From an uncultured Rhodospirillaceae bacterium (lineage in GTDB: Bacteria > Pseudomonadota > Alphaproteobacteria > Dongiales > Dongiaceae), in the NCBI GenBank assembly GCA_902826565.1, contig CADEFF010000036.1, forward strand, positions 1 through 38,906: a DNA stretch of 38,906 bases, in the 5' to 3' direction. The position numbers were made by a program, and so were the translations under genes. Below, piece by piece: positions 7,928 through 15,811 of the stretch (the first letter of the stretch is position 1; each line of letters starts with the position of its first letter). The notes under the pieces were generated by a model, which ran no database searches, was not told the origin of the DNA, and was given only the letters and a program-made list of their open reading frames with translations.

Positions 7928-9079
7928 TCACTTGATCACGAGCTCGGTCGACATGCGGGAGAGCGGCTCGCAGCCCTTCTCGTTCACCAGCACCGTATGG
8001 CCGTTGGTCATGGCGATGCCCTTGTCGGCGTCGAAGATGATGATGTGGATGAAGAACACCTGGCCCGGGGCCGCAAGCTCCGGGTTGGCGTGATAGAACA
8101 TCGGCCAGTCCATCCAGTTCGGCGCGAAGGTGGTGCCGAGGCTGTAGCCGGTGGCGTTCATCCGGTTCTTCTTGTGGCCATGGGCGTCGCAGACGCGCGC
8201 ATAGGCGTCGAACACCTCGCCGATCGGCCGGCCCGGCTTGAGCGCGGCGCGGCAGGCCTCGAGCGCCTCGACCGAGACCTTGTGCATCTCGACCTGGGCC
8301 GGCGGGGCCTTGCCGATCGGGACCGTGCGCATCAGGCAGGCATGGTAGTGGCGATAGACGCCGGCGAATTCGAGGGTGAGCTGATCGACCGGGTCGAGCG
8401 TGCGGCGGCCGGTGAAGTAGCGGCAGAGCAGCGCATCCTTGCCGGAGCCGATGATGGTCTCGTTCGCCGGGTCGTCGCCGCCGCCCCGGAACACCGCGGC
8501 CTGCATCGCGGCCAGGATGTCGCCCTCGTTGACGCCGGGACCGGCGAGGCGATGCGCCTCCTCGAGCGACCGGTCGGCGAGCTCGGCCGCCTTCCGCACA
8601 TAGGCGATCTCGGCCGGGCTCTTCACCAGGCGGAGTCGGCTCACCAGGTCGGAGGCATCGATGAGGTCGCAGAAATCATCGAGCGCCGCGTTGAGCCGCA
8701 TGCCGTTGCGCGCGGTGAGGCCGTAGGATTCGTACTCGACGCCCAGCGTCTTCCCCGAGAGGCCCATCCGCTGCAGCATCGCGCGCAGCTCCTGCGACGG
8801 GTTCGCGTCCGGCGCATCGACCCAGATCCGGATGTCGTCGATCATCGAGGTATGCCGCGCCTGCAGCAGGTCCGGCGCGCGGGTCAGCAGGAACATCTTC
8901 CCGTCGGCGCCGAGATAGAGGCACTGGAAGAAGACGTAGCCGAAGGTGTCGTAGCCCGTCAGGTAATACATGCTTTCCTGGCGGAAGATGAGCAGACCGT
9001 CGAGCTTGCGCTTCTGCATCAGCCCGATGGTCCGCGCCTGGCGGTTCGCGAGCTCCTCGCGGCTGAAATGCAAGGCCAT
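7928..9079 (-). CDS. Creatinase/ectoine-hydrolase-like M24 family protein
   Basis: This 383-residue protein has a creatinase-N domain (about 1-150) and a pita-bread M24 domain. The usual metal ligands are replaced. Where metallopeptidases have D-x-G and Y-x-x-D-x-x-R-T, this reads EFAGVYRHYHACLMRT. The GHGxG His position reads GYSLG, and the two Glu positions read FFIHIII and AMTNGHTVL. The pattern E-x-A-G-x-Y-x-R-Y/H-H-x-x-x-x-R-T resembles, from memory, ectoine hydrolase DoeA and creatinase, which hydrolyse small amidino or cyclic C-N substrates without a metal. The exact substrate is unknown. ATG at 9079 follows AAGGAAC. It is the fourth gene of the lgt operon, 20 bp after pgeF and 7 bp before the ThDP enzyme gene. 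Confidence 0.82.
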   Translation of the reverse strand: MALHFSREELANRQARTIGLMQKRKLDGLLIFRQESMYYLTGYDTFGYVFFQCLYLGADGKMFLLTRAPDLLQARHTSMIDDIRIWVDAPDANPSQELRAMLQRMGLSGKTLGVEYESYGLTARNGMRLNAALDDFCDLIDASDLVSRLRLVKSPAEIAYVRKAAELADRSLEEAHRLAGPGVNEGDILAAMQAAVFRGGGDDPANETIIGSGKDALLCRYFTGRRTLDPVDQLTLEFAGVYRHYHACLMRTVPIGKAPPAQVEMHKVSVEALEACRAALKPGRPIGEVFDAYARVCDAHGHKKNRMNATGYSLGTTFAPNWMDWPMFYHANPELAAPGQVFFIHIIIFDADKGIAMTNGHTVLVNEKGCEPLSRMSTELVIK

Positions 9080-9099
9080 GATGCTGTTCCTTTCGGTGA

Positions 9100-9867
9100 T
9101 TACGGTTCGAGGGCGATGAGCGAGAGGCCGCGGCCGTAGTCCTTCTCGCCGGCGAGCGTCGCCCGGCGATAGCTGAAGAACCGCGCGGCCTCGGCGCAGG
9201 TATCGGCATGGGCGCCGGTGATGCGCCGGATTCCGGTCGCGCCGAGACGCGCGCCGACATAGCCGGTCAGGTCGAAGAAGAAATGCCCCGGGCGGCGCGC
9301 CGGCGCGAAATAGACCTCGTTCTCGGGGTCGGCGGCGAGGAAGGGCGCCGGAAACTCCGGGCCGACCTCGTAGGAGCGCTGCGCGATGCAGGGGCCGATG
9401 CCGGCGCGGATGCGCTCGGGCCTGGCGCCGAGCGCCACCATCGCCGCGACCGTTGCCTCGATGATGCCGTCGAGCGCGCCGCGCCAGCCGGCATGGGCGG
9501 CGCCGATGACCCGTGTGTCCTTGTCGGCGAGCAGCACCGGCGCGCAATCCGCGGTGAGGATGCCGAGCGCCAAACCCGGCCGGTTCGTCACCATGCCGTC
9601 GACCCTGGGCGCGTCCTCGCGCGGCCAGGCCTTCTCCACCGTCGCGACGGCGGCGCTGTGGGTCTGGTAGCAGGTGTTGAGCGCGACGTCCGAGAGATCG
9701 GCGCGGGCGAGCGCGATCGCCCGGTTCTCCGTCACCCGCTCGGGGTCGTCGCCCGAGCCATAGCCGCAATTGAGCGAGGCATAGAGGCCGGTGCTGACGC
9801 CGCCATTGCGCGTGAAGAAAGCGTGGCGAACGCCGTCGAGATCGTTGAGCGGGCCGAGCGTGATCAT
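9100..9867 (-). CDS. pgeF: Peptidoglycan editing factor PgeF / YfiH-family laccase-domain protein
   Basis: This 255-residue protein belongs to the YfiH/DUF152 copper-polyphenol-oxidase-like family. In E. coli its member, PgeF, removes mis-incorporated serine from muropeptide precursors. Family signatures are FFTRNGGVSTGLYASLNCGYGSGD, the metal-site His in CYQTHSAAV, TADCAPVLLAD with its Cys, and AAHAGWRGALDGI with the second His. GIGPCIAQRSYEVGPEF follows. These give the His-Cys-His zinc/active site. The ATG start is at 9867. It lies 39 bp after midA; lgt-midA-pgeF is a recurrent alphaproteobacterial order that links it to envelope maintenance. Confidence 0.93.
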   Translation of the reverse strand: MITLGPLNDLDGVRHAFFTRNGGVSTGLYASLNCGYGSGDDPERVTENRAIALARADLSDVALNTCYQTHSAAVATVEKAWPREDAPRVDGMVTNRPGLALGILTADCAPVLLADKDTRVIGAAHAGWRGALDGIIEATVAAMVALGARPERIRAGIGPCIAQRSYEVGPEFPAPFLAADPENEVYFAPARRPGHFFFDLTGYVGARLGATGIRRITGAHADTCAEAARFFSYRRATLAGEKDYGRGLSLIALEP

Positions 9868-9906
9868 GCGGAAGGGAAGCGTCCGATCCTGTCGGTATGT
9901 CGGCGG

Positions 9907-11007
9907 TTAGCGGATCGCGAAGCCGGCAGGGTCGGGTCCGCCGGGCCGTGCGAAAGCGATCGCCTGGAACAGGGTGCCCATTTCCGCGGGATCGAGCAAG
10001 CGGTGGAGCGCTGCCTCGATCGCCTTCGCCTGGTCGCCGCGGGCACGTTCCGCGAGCGCCGCGGCGCGGGCGCGGATGCCGAGCGCCTCCAGGAAGTCGC
10101 GCTGGGAGACCGGCCCTTGCGTCGCCGCGCCGGCCTGTCCCGCCGCTTCGACGAGCCGGGCGAAGTCCACCTGGGCGCTGAGATCGACGAGCCCGGGCTC
10201 GGCCAGCGGATCGCGCTCCCGCTTCTGCCGGCGCACCGCCTGCAGGCTCCAGATCGGCTCGCCCGCATGGCCGTAATCGATCACCAGCGCGCCGCCGCCG
10301 GCGTCGGCGATCCGGCGGGCGATGCGGTCGGCGAGCGCGATGCCGGCGGGCGAAATCTCGATGACGCTGCCTTCGGGCGCGGTCGCCGGCGCGGACGGCA
10401 GGAGCGCTGCGGCCGGGCCGGGTGCCGCGAGCGCGAAAGCGAGCCGCTCGCCCGAGGGATCGAGCCCGACGACCCGCTCGCGCCAGGCGCCCCCTTGCCG
10501 CGCGAACTGATGCACCGGCAGGGCGTCGAAGAACTCGTTGGCGACGAGCAGCAGCGGCCCGGGCGGGACGGCGGCGAACCCGTCATGCCAGGCGCAGCCG
10601 CCGAGACGGTCGCGATAGGGCGCGACGGCGGCCGCCTGGTCGGTCCTCAGCGCAGGATTGATCTCGACGAGATGAAGCGTCGCGGCGGCATGGAACTCGG
10701 GGCGGATGCGGGTCGCGCGCAGCGCATCGCCGATGAGCGCGCCGCGGCCGGGCCCGAGCTCCACCAGCCGGACCGGCGCGGGGCGGCCCATCCGCTCCCA
10801 GAGGTCGAGGCAGCAGAGCCCGATCAGCTCGCCGAACATCTGGCTGATCTCGGGGGCGGTGATGAAATCGCCGCCGGCGCCGACCGGCGCGGCGGTGCGG
10901 TAATAGCCGAGGGTCGGGTGGGTCAGCGCCTCGGTCATGAAATCGGCGATGCTGAGCGGTCCCTCGATCCGGATGCGGCGGACCAGATGCGCGCCGAGCG
11001 GCGTCAC
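9907..11007 (-). CDS. MidA/NDUFAF7-family class I SAM-dependent methyltransferase
   Basis: This protein of about 366 residues is homologous to mitochondrial NDUFAF7/MidA, an arginine methyltransferase needed for complex I assembly. Signatures are PLSIADFMTEALTHPTLGYY, GGDFITAPEISQMFGELIGL and the SAM-binding LVELGPGRGALIGDALRA. NEFFDALPVHQF and VIDYGHAGE occur further on. I place the start at GTG 11007, so that it overlaps the TGA of lgt by four bases (GTGA), which suggests translational coupling. A longer in-frame ORF runs back through lgt but is a shadow of it. A role in NADH dehydrogenase assembly is inferred from the mitochondrial relative and not shown by this locus. Confidence 0.9.
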   Translation of the reverse strand: MTPLGAHLVRRIRIEGPLSIADFMTEALTHPTLGYYRTAAPVGAGGDFITAPEISQMFGELIGLCCLDLWERMGRPAPVRLVELGPGRGALIGDALRATRIRPEFHAAATLHLVEINPALRTDQAAAVAPYRDRLGGCAWHDGFAAVPPGPLLLVANEFFDALPVHQFARQGGAWRERVVGLDPSGERLAFALAAPGPAAALLPSAPATAPEGSVIEISPAGIALADRIARRIADAGGGALVIDYGHAGEPIWSLQAVRRQKRERDPLAEPGLVDLSAQVDFARLVEAAGQAGAATQGPVSQRDFLEALGIRARAAALAERARGDQAKAIEAALHRLLDPAEMGTLFQAIAFARPGGPDPAGFAIR

Positions 11008-11801
11008 TGCGGGCGCGGCGCCCGCCGGAAGAGGAGATAGAGGCCGGCGAGCAGCATGGGCACCGACAGCCACTGGCCCATGGTGCTGTCCCCGATCAGG
11101 AAGCCGAGCTGGATGTCCGGTTCGCGGAAGAACTCGGCGATGATGCGGCTGACGGCGTAGCCGGCGAGGAACGCGCCGCTGAGCCGGCCGATATGCGCGC
11201 GTATATCGGTGAAGCGCGCCAGGGCGAACAGGACCAGGAACAGCAGCAGCCCCTCGAGCGCCGCCTCGTAGAGCTGGCTCGGATGGCGGGCCACGCTGCC
11301 GCCGGCCGGGAACACGACGCCCCAGGGCATGTCGGTCGGGCGTCCGTAGAGCTCGCCATTGATGAAATTGGCGATGCGTCCGAGCAGAAGCCCGATCGGC
11401 GCCGCCGCCGCGATGACGTCGGCAATGGCGAAATAGGGGAGCGAGCGGCTCCGCGCGAAGAGCCCGATCGCGATCAGCATGCCGATCAGGCCGCCATGGA
11501 AGGACATGCCCCCATGCCATACCTTCAGGATCTCGAGCGGGTTCGCGAGGTAGTCCGCGAAATTGTAGAAGAGGATGTAGCCGACGCGGCCGCCGAGGAT
11601 CACGCCGAGCAGCGCCCACAGGAAGAAATCGTCGAACAGCGAGCGCGAGAGCGGCAAAGGCGGGCGCTGCGCGATATAGAGGCAGTAGCGCCAGCCGAGC
11701 AGCAGCCCCACCACATAGGAGAGCGCATACCACCGGATCGCCAGGGGGCCGATCTGGAGCGCGACCGGATCGAAGGCGGGAAAGGCGAGGGAGGCGAGCA
11801 T
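11004..11801 (-). CDS. lgt: Prolipoprotein diacylglyceryl transferase
   Basis: This 265-residue polytopic inner-membrane enzyme transfers diacylglycerol from phosphatidylglycerol to the lipobox Cys of prelipoproteins. About seven membrane segments are visible, together with the family motifs HGGMSFHGGLIG, the Lgt signature GRIANFINGELYGRPTD, and RHPSQLYEAALEG. The family start resembles MLASLAFPAFDPVALQIGPL, so ATG 11801 is preferred over an upstream GTG at 11831. It heads the operon lgt > midA > pgeF > M24 > ThDP enzyme and overlaps midA by four bases. A lipoprotein substrate candidate is encoded at 32880-33257. Confidence 0.96.
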   Translation of the reverse strand: MLASLAFPAFDPVALQIGPLAIRWYALSYVVGLLLGWRYCLYIAQRPPLPLSRSLFDDFFLWALLGVILGGRVGYILFYNFADYLANPLEILKVWHGGMSFHGGLIGMLIAIGLFARSRSLPYFAIADVIAAAAPIGLLLGRIANFINGELYGRPTDMPWGVVFPAGGSVARHPSQLYEAALEGLLLFLVLFALARFTDIRAHIGRLSGAFLAGYAVSRIIAEFFREPDIQLGFLIGDSTMGQWLSVPMLLAGLYLLFRRAPRPQ

Positions 11802-11951
11802 CGAAAGCCCCGGCTGCGCGGCTTCGGGCACCCCAGCGGCGCCGTCCGAGCCCCGTTCTTATAGGGGGTCGAAGCGGCGGGCGACAAGCGCGCTCCGGCG
11901 CAACGGCTGCGACGCCGAAACCGCTTCATCGACAAAACCGTCGGGCCCATA

Positions 11952-13235
11952 GTGGGGCAGAGGATTCGCGAGTCGGGGCCTTCGGTCGAAAGACTCCAGC
12001 ATTGCGGGGGGCGTCCCTTCTCCACGGTCAACATCCATCGTCTTGGGGTTGCGCTCGCCGTGCTGCTGCTGACGCTCGCCGGCGTCGCGGCGCGTGCCGC
12101 CGACTATCCGGTCGGGACGCGCAGCAGCATGTGGCGCGACCCCTACATGATCGGGTCGTTCCGGCATTGGGCCGACATCTTCCCGGTGCGCATCGTGCCG
12201 CGTTCGGGGCCGGTGTCGCCGCTGCCGCATGCGGCCGATGCGGCGGCGCCGGCGGAAGCGCGCCTCGACGGCACGACCTTCCCGATCGAGGATTATTTCG
12301 CGCGGGCGCGCACCACCGGCATCGTGGTGCTGAAAGACGGCCAGATCGTCTATGAACGATATATGCAGGGCGCCGACGAAAGCTCGCAATTCACCTCGAT
12401 GTCGATCTCCAAATCGATCGTCTCGACCCTGCTCGGCTTCGCCATCGCCGACGGGCTGGTGAGCGGCGTGGACCGGCCTGTCACCGACTATCTGCCCGAG
12501 CTCAAGGGCAGCGGCTATGACGGGGTGCCGATCAAGGCGATCCTGCAGATGTCCTCCGGCGTCGATTTCCGCGAGGAGTACGGGAGCCAGTCCGATTTTC
12601 TCGATATGTGGGAGGAGGTCGTCCACTATCAGAAGGTGCCGCTGGCGGCGTATGTGAAGCGTGCGCGCCGGGGCGAGGCGCCCTATGCGCGCTTCAACTA
12701 TGCCAGCATCGACACGGCGGTCATCGGGCTGCTGGTGAGCCGCGTCACCGGCAAGACGCTGTCGGATTATCTCGCGGAGAAGCTCTGGGGCCCGCTCGGC
12801 ATGGAAGCCGACGCAAGCTGGGCCATCGACGACCGGCGCGCGGCGGCGAGCGAAGTCTCCTTCTGCTGCTTCAACGCGACGCTGCGCGACTATGCCCGGT
12901 TCGGACTCTTCATGGCGCGGAAGGGGCTGTGGCAGCGCCGGCAGCTCCTCCCCGCGGCCTGGATCGACGAGGCGACCCGCCCGGACCGGCCGCAGGTAGC
13001 GCCGGGACGCCTCTATGCGGACTATGCCCTCGGCTACCAGTATCAGTGGTGGGCCTTTCCGGGCCCGGAGGGCGCCTTCACCGCGCAGGGCGTGCATGGC
13101 CAGTTTCTTTATGTGAATCCGGCGACGCATATCGTCATTGCCATGATGGCGGCCTGGCCGGATTTCTGGGATGACGCGCTCGAAATGCAGACCTACGCGG
13201 TGTTCGACGCGTTCGCGGCCGCAGCCGCGCATTAG
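11952..13235 (+). CDS. Secreted serine hydrolase, class C beta-lactamase family
   Basis: This protein of about 427 residues is related to class C beta-lactamases, DD-peptidases and 6-aminohexanoate-dimer hydrolase (NylB). A hydrophobic export segment (about 31-48, LGVALAVLLLTLAGVAARA) points to secretion. The catalytic SxxK is S151-I-S-K154 in SMSISKSIVSTLLG, and the Tyr is Y250 in FNYASIDT, where a Y-A-S replaces the usual Y-S-N. The third motif position reads HGQ. The substrate is unknown; peptide, amide or ester bonds are possible. The only upstream starts are non-ATG (GTG at 11952, without a clear ribosome site), which gives an unusually long n-region, so the true start is uncertain. It is divergent from lgt. 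Confidence 0.85.
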   Translation: MGQRIRESGPSVERLQHCGGRPFSTVNIHRLGVALAVLLLTLAGVAARAADYPVGTRSSMWRDPYMIGSFRHWADIFPVRIVPRSGPVSPLPHAADAAAPAEARLDGTTFPIEDYFARARTTGIVVLKDGQIVYERYMQGADESSQFTSMSISKSIVSTLLGFAIADGLVSGVDRPVTDYLPELKGSGYDGVPIKAILQMSSGVDFREEYGSQSDFLDMWEEVVHYQKVPLAAYVKRARRGEAPYARFNYASIDTAVIGLLVSRVTGKTLSDYLAEKLWGPLGMEADASWAIDDRRAAASEVSFCCFNATLRDYARFGLFMARKGLWQRRQLLPAAWIDEATRPDRPQVAPGRLYADYALGYQYQWWAFPGPEGAFTAQGVHGQFLYVNPATHIVIAMMAAWPDFWDDALEMQTYAVFDAFAAAAAH

Positions 13236-13367
13236 GAGCGGGCGGCCCGAGGAACCAAAGGCCCGAGAACGGCCCGCCCGGCCCGGGAACGCTGCGGCTT
13301 GCAGCCTCCCCGATCCGCGCTAAGATGCGCGGCCATGGCGCCCTCGGCCGACCCCGGAAATGTGAAG

Positions 13368-13658
13368 ATGCAGACGCAGAATCGATTCCTCGATGACATG
13401 GCGAAGGTCGCCGCGAGCGCGCTCGGCGGCGTCACCACCATGCGCCATGAAATCGAAGGCCGGCTGCGCGAGCAGTTCTCCCGGCTGCTCTCCGGCATGG
13501 AGCTGGTGAGCCGCGACGAGTTCAACGCGGTGAAGGCGATGGCGGCCGAAGCGCGGCTCGAGCAGGAGCGTCTGCGCCAGCGGCTGGCGCAGCTCGAAGC
13601 GGAGCTCGCCGACGCGCGACGCACGACGCTGCGCGACGAACCGCCCGCGGCCGGCTGA
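13368..13658 (+). CDS. ubiK: Ubiquinone biosynthesis accessory factor UbiK (BMFP/YqiC family)
   Basis: This 96-residue protein is of the UbiK/YqiC family, small coiled-coil trimers that interact with lipids and assist aerobic ubiquinone synthesis. It opens MQTQNRFLDDMAKVAASALG, continues with an amphipathic helix (EIEGRLREQFSRLLSGMELVSRDEF), and has a C-terminal coiled coil rich in Leu, Glu and Arg (about 55-85). ATG 13368 matches the family N-terminus; an in-frame ATG at 13335 would add an atypical 11 residues. It lies in the same direction as the serine hydrolase (132 bp upstream) and ybjN (downstream). Confidence 0.88.
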   Translation: MQTQNRFLDDMAKVAASALGGVTTMRHEIEGRLREQFSRLLSGMELVSRDEFNAVKAMAAEARLEQERLRQRLAQLEAELADARRTTLRDEPPAAG

Positions 13659-13723
13659 GCCGCCCGCAAGCGCATCCGGGCGCGGTTCCGCTTCGCGCAA
13701 TCGATCCACAGGATTCCGACAGC

Positions 13724-13732
13724 TTATCCACA
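13724..13732 (+). promoter_or_regulatory. DnaA-box-like site TTATCCACA
   Basis: The sequence is an exact match to the E. coli R-type DnaA box. A weaker relative, GATCCACA, lies about 20 bp to its left (13703-13710). Two such sites in a 244-bp intergenic region are not enough to call an origin. DnaA-dependent regulation of ybjN is possible. Confidence 0.45.
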
Positions 13733-13748
13733 AGCTTGCAGCAGGTTT

Positions 13749-13765
13749 TTGCACCGCCGGTGCAA
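13749..13765. promoter_or_regulatory. Perfect 7-3-7 inverted repeat upstream of ybjN
   Basis: TTGCACC-GCC-GGTGCAA is a perfect palindrome with 7-bp arms, lying about 140 bp upstream of ybjN in the ubiK-ybjN gap. Its size and symmetry suit a dimeric repressor site. No matching regulator can be named. An AT-rich stretch with TATATAT (near 13831-13838) lies between it and the gene and could be a -10 region. Confidence 0.4.
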
Positions 13766-13902
13766 TTGCCTATTGCGTCGCGATTCACGATACGGCACCC
13801 TAAATGTGGTGGGTCGGTCTCGATTTCTTCCTATATATCGGGGTTCGGCGGCCCAACCTGATTGGCTGAACCCCGCGCCGTCTTGGCTAAGGAGGGCGCC
13901 TC

Positions 13903-14406
13903 ATGGCGACAGCCAGGTTTGAGCGGACCGAGCCCCGGCACAATCCTCTCGATATCCTCGAAGAGCTGGTCAGCGCCAATGAATGGCGTTTCGACCGGAC
14001 GGCCGACGAGGAAATGGTCGTGGAATTGCCCGGGCGCTGGTGCGACTTCCGGATGTTCTTCGTCTGGCAGGAAGATATGGAGGCGATGTATTTCTCCTGC
14101 GCCTTCGACCTCAGGGTGCCGGCGCACAAGCGGGCCACCGTTGCGGAATTGCTGGCGCTGGTGAACGAGAAGCTCTGGCTCGGCCATTTCGACGTCTGCT
14201 CGGACGAGCTGGTGCCGATGTTCCGCCATACCCTGTTGCTGCGCGGGGTCGGCGGCATCTCACCGGAGCAGCTCGAGGACCTGGTCGATATCGCGACCAC
14301 GGAATGCGAGCGGTTCTATCCGGCCTTCCAGTTCCTGCTCTGGGGCGGACGGCGGCCGGACCAGGCGGTCGAGGCGGCACTGCTCGATACGGTCGGCGAG
14401 GCCTGA
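13903..14406 (+). CDS. YbjN domain-containing protein
   Basis: This 167-residue soluble protein of the YbjN (PF10722) family has a fold related to type III secretion chaperones. The typical features are an N-terminal NPLDILEELVSANEWRFDRT, a central VVELPGRWCDFRMFFVWQEDMEAMYFSCAFDLRVP, and C-terminal GISPEQLEDLVDIATTECERFYPAFQFLLWGG. In alphaproteobacteria it commonly precedes proC, as it does here (27 bp gap), and its role is unclear. A strong AAGGAGG precedes ATG 13903. Confidence 0.93.
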   Translation: MATARFERTEPRHNPLDILEELVSANEWRFDRTADEEMVVELPGRWCDFRMFFVWQEDMEAMYFSCAFDLRVPAHKRATVAELLALVNEKLWLGHFDVCSDELVPMFRHTLLLRGVGGISPEQLEDLVDIATTECERFYPAFQFLLWGGRRPDQAVEAALLDTVGEA

Positions 14407-14433
14407 CCGCCGCACGAAGGAGCGATTGGCGCC

Positions 14434-15252
14434 ATGGCGGAAATCGAAGGACCCCTGCTGCTGGTGGGCTGCGGGAAGATGGGCGGTGCCATGCTCGAGG
14501 GCTGGCTCGAGCGCGGCCTCGATCCGATGGAAACCCATGTCGTCGAGCCGAGCGCCTCGTCGCTGGCGCCCTTCGCCCAGTATCAGGTCCGACATTATGC
14601 CGATCCGGCGACCTTGCCGGAGGGGCTGAAGCCCCGCGTGGTGCTGCTCGCGGTCAAGCCGCAGATGATGGACGGCGCGCTGCCTTCCTATCGCCGGTTC
14701 GTCCGGCCGGAGACGCTCTTCCTCTCGATCGCCGCCGGCAAGACCATCGGCTATTTCGAGCGCGGGCTCGGCGAGGCGGCGATCGTGCGCTCCATGCCGA
14801 ACACGCCGGCCGCGGTCGGGCGCGGCATCACCGTCGCCTGCGCCAACGGCCGCGTCGCGAAATCGCAGCGCGACCAGGCGGACGGGCTGCTCAGCGCCGT
14901 GGGCGAGGTCGCCTGGGTCGAGCGGGAGGATCTGCTGGACCCGGTGACGGCGGTTTCCGGCGGCGGGCCGGCCTATGTGTTCCTGCTGATCGAATATCTC
15001 GCGGAAGCCGGCGTCGCGGCCGGCCTGCCGCCCGACCTCGCGATGCGGCTCGCGCGCGTGACCGTCTCCGGGTCGGGCGAGCTCGCGCGGCAGAGCCGGG
15101 AGCCCGCGGCCCAGCTCCGCCAGAACGTCACCAGCCCCGCCGGAACGACGCTCGAGGCGCTCAAGGTCCTGATGGCGGAGGACGGGCTCAAGCCGCTGCT
15201 GACCCGCGCCATCGCCGCCGCCTCGCGCCGTTCGCGCGAGCTCGCGAGCTGA
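14434..15252 (+). CDS. proC: Pyrroline-5-carboxylate reductase
   Basis: This 272-residue enzyme carries out the last step of proline synthesis, NAD(P)H-dependent reduction of 1-pyrroline-5-carboxylate. The N-terminal Rossmann motif is LLVGCGKMGGAMLEGWLERG. AVKPQMMDGAL and SMPNTPAAVGRGI follow. The C-terminal dimerisation domain has the signature SGGGPAYVFLLIEYLAEAGVAAGL and ending motifs NVTSPAGTTLEALKVL. AAGGAG lies 12-17 bases upstream of ATG. It is co-directional with ybjN and, after 8 bp, a YbaK-type deacylase gene, giving a probable ybjN-proC-ybaK operon. Confidence 0.97.
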   Translation: MAEIEGPLLLVGCGKMGGAMLEGWLERGLDPMETHVVEPSASSLAPFAQYQVRHYADPATLPEGLKPRVVLLAVKPQMMDGALPSYRRFVRPETLFLSIAAGKTIGYFERGLGEAAIVRSMPNTPAAVGRGITVACANGRVAKSQRDQADGLLSAVGEVAWVEREDLLDPVTAVSGGGPAYVFLLIEYLAEAGVAAGLPPDLAMRLARVTVSGSGELARQSREPAAQLRQNVTSPAGTTLEALKVLMAEDGLKPLLTRAIAAASRRSRELAS

Positions 15253-15260
15253 CCCGGCCG

Positions 15261-15746
15261 ATGGCGCTGCGGCCGAGCGCGGAGCGGGTCCAGCGCCTGC
15301 TGGAAGAGCGCGGCCATCCGGGCAAGGTGCGCGAGTTCGCGGATACCACGAAGAGCTCGGCCGAGGCTGCGCAGCAGATCGGCTGCAGCATCGGCCAGAT
15401 CGCGAAGTCGCTCGTCTTTCGCGCCAGGACCTCCGGGCGACCCGTGCTGGTGATCGCGAGCGGCGCCAACCGCGTCGACGAGAAGAAGGTCGAGACGGTG
15501 CTCGGCGAGAAGCTCGGCCGCGCCGATCCCGATTATGTGCGCGAGCGCACCGGCTTCGCGATCGGCGGCGTGCCGCCGATCGGCCATGCGGAGCCGCCGA
15601 TCGCCTTCATCGACAGGGATCTGCTGCAATATGCGGAGATCTGGGCGGCGGCGGGCACGCCCTTCGCCGTCTTCCCGCTGACGCCGGCGGACCTCGAGCG
15701 GCTCACCGGCGGGCGCGTCATCGACGTCAAGATCGACGTCACATAG
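15261..15746 (+). CDS. YbaK/EbsC-family aminoacyl-tRNA deacylase
   Basis: This 161-residue single-domain protein is of the YbaK/ProX editing family. Such proteins hydrolyse mischarged tRNAs in trans, often Cys- or Ala-tRNA(Pro). Family features are REFADTTKSSAEAAQQIGCSIGQIAKSLVFR with the conserved Lys, LVIASGANRVDEKKVETVLG, and the glycine-rich GFAIGGVPPIGH. Adjacent proC makes a link to proline homeostasis attractive, but the specificity is not determinable. The ATG is 8 bp beyond the proC stop. It is converged on by cbtA, with a long hairpin between them. Confidence 0.92.
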   Translation: MALRPSAERVQRLLEERGHPGKVREFADTTKSSAEAAQQIGCSIGQIAKSLVFRARTSGRPVLVIASGANRVDEKKVETVLGEKLGRADPDYVRERTGFAIGGVPPIGHAEPPIAFIDRDLLQYAEIWAAAGTPFAVFPLTPADLERLTGGRVIDVKIDVT

Positions 15747-15748
15747 GA

Positions 15749-15781
15749 ACGGCGCGGACGCCGGTCGGGCGTCCGCGCCGT
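15749..15781. terminator. Long perfect hairpin between convergent genes (bidirectional terminator-like)
   Basis: ACGGCGCGGACGCC and GGCGTCCGCGCCGT form a perfect 14-bp stem around a 5-base loop, three bases after the YbaK-family stop and 30 bp after cbtA ends on the other strand. There is no clear T-tract on either side, so it may stop or stabilise transcripts rather than act as a classical intrinsic terminator. Confidence 0.65.
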
Positions 15782-15811
15782 CCTCGATCGCGAAACCTCG
15801 GGCCCGAAACC

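Noticed and set aside
13681-13902. Possible replication origin because of DnaA-like boxes
   Set aside because: Only one exact and one weak box are present, with no AT-rich unwinding element, parAB, dnaA or hemE nearby.
13983-15260. N-terminal part of the long frame that ends in the YbaK-family gene
   Set aside because: It overlaps ybjN and proC out of frame; only the portion from 15261 matches a protein family.
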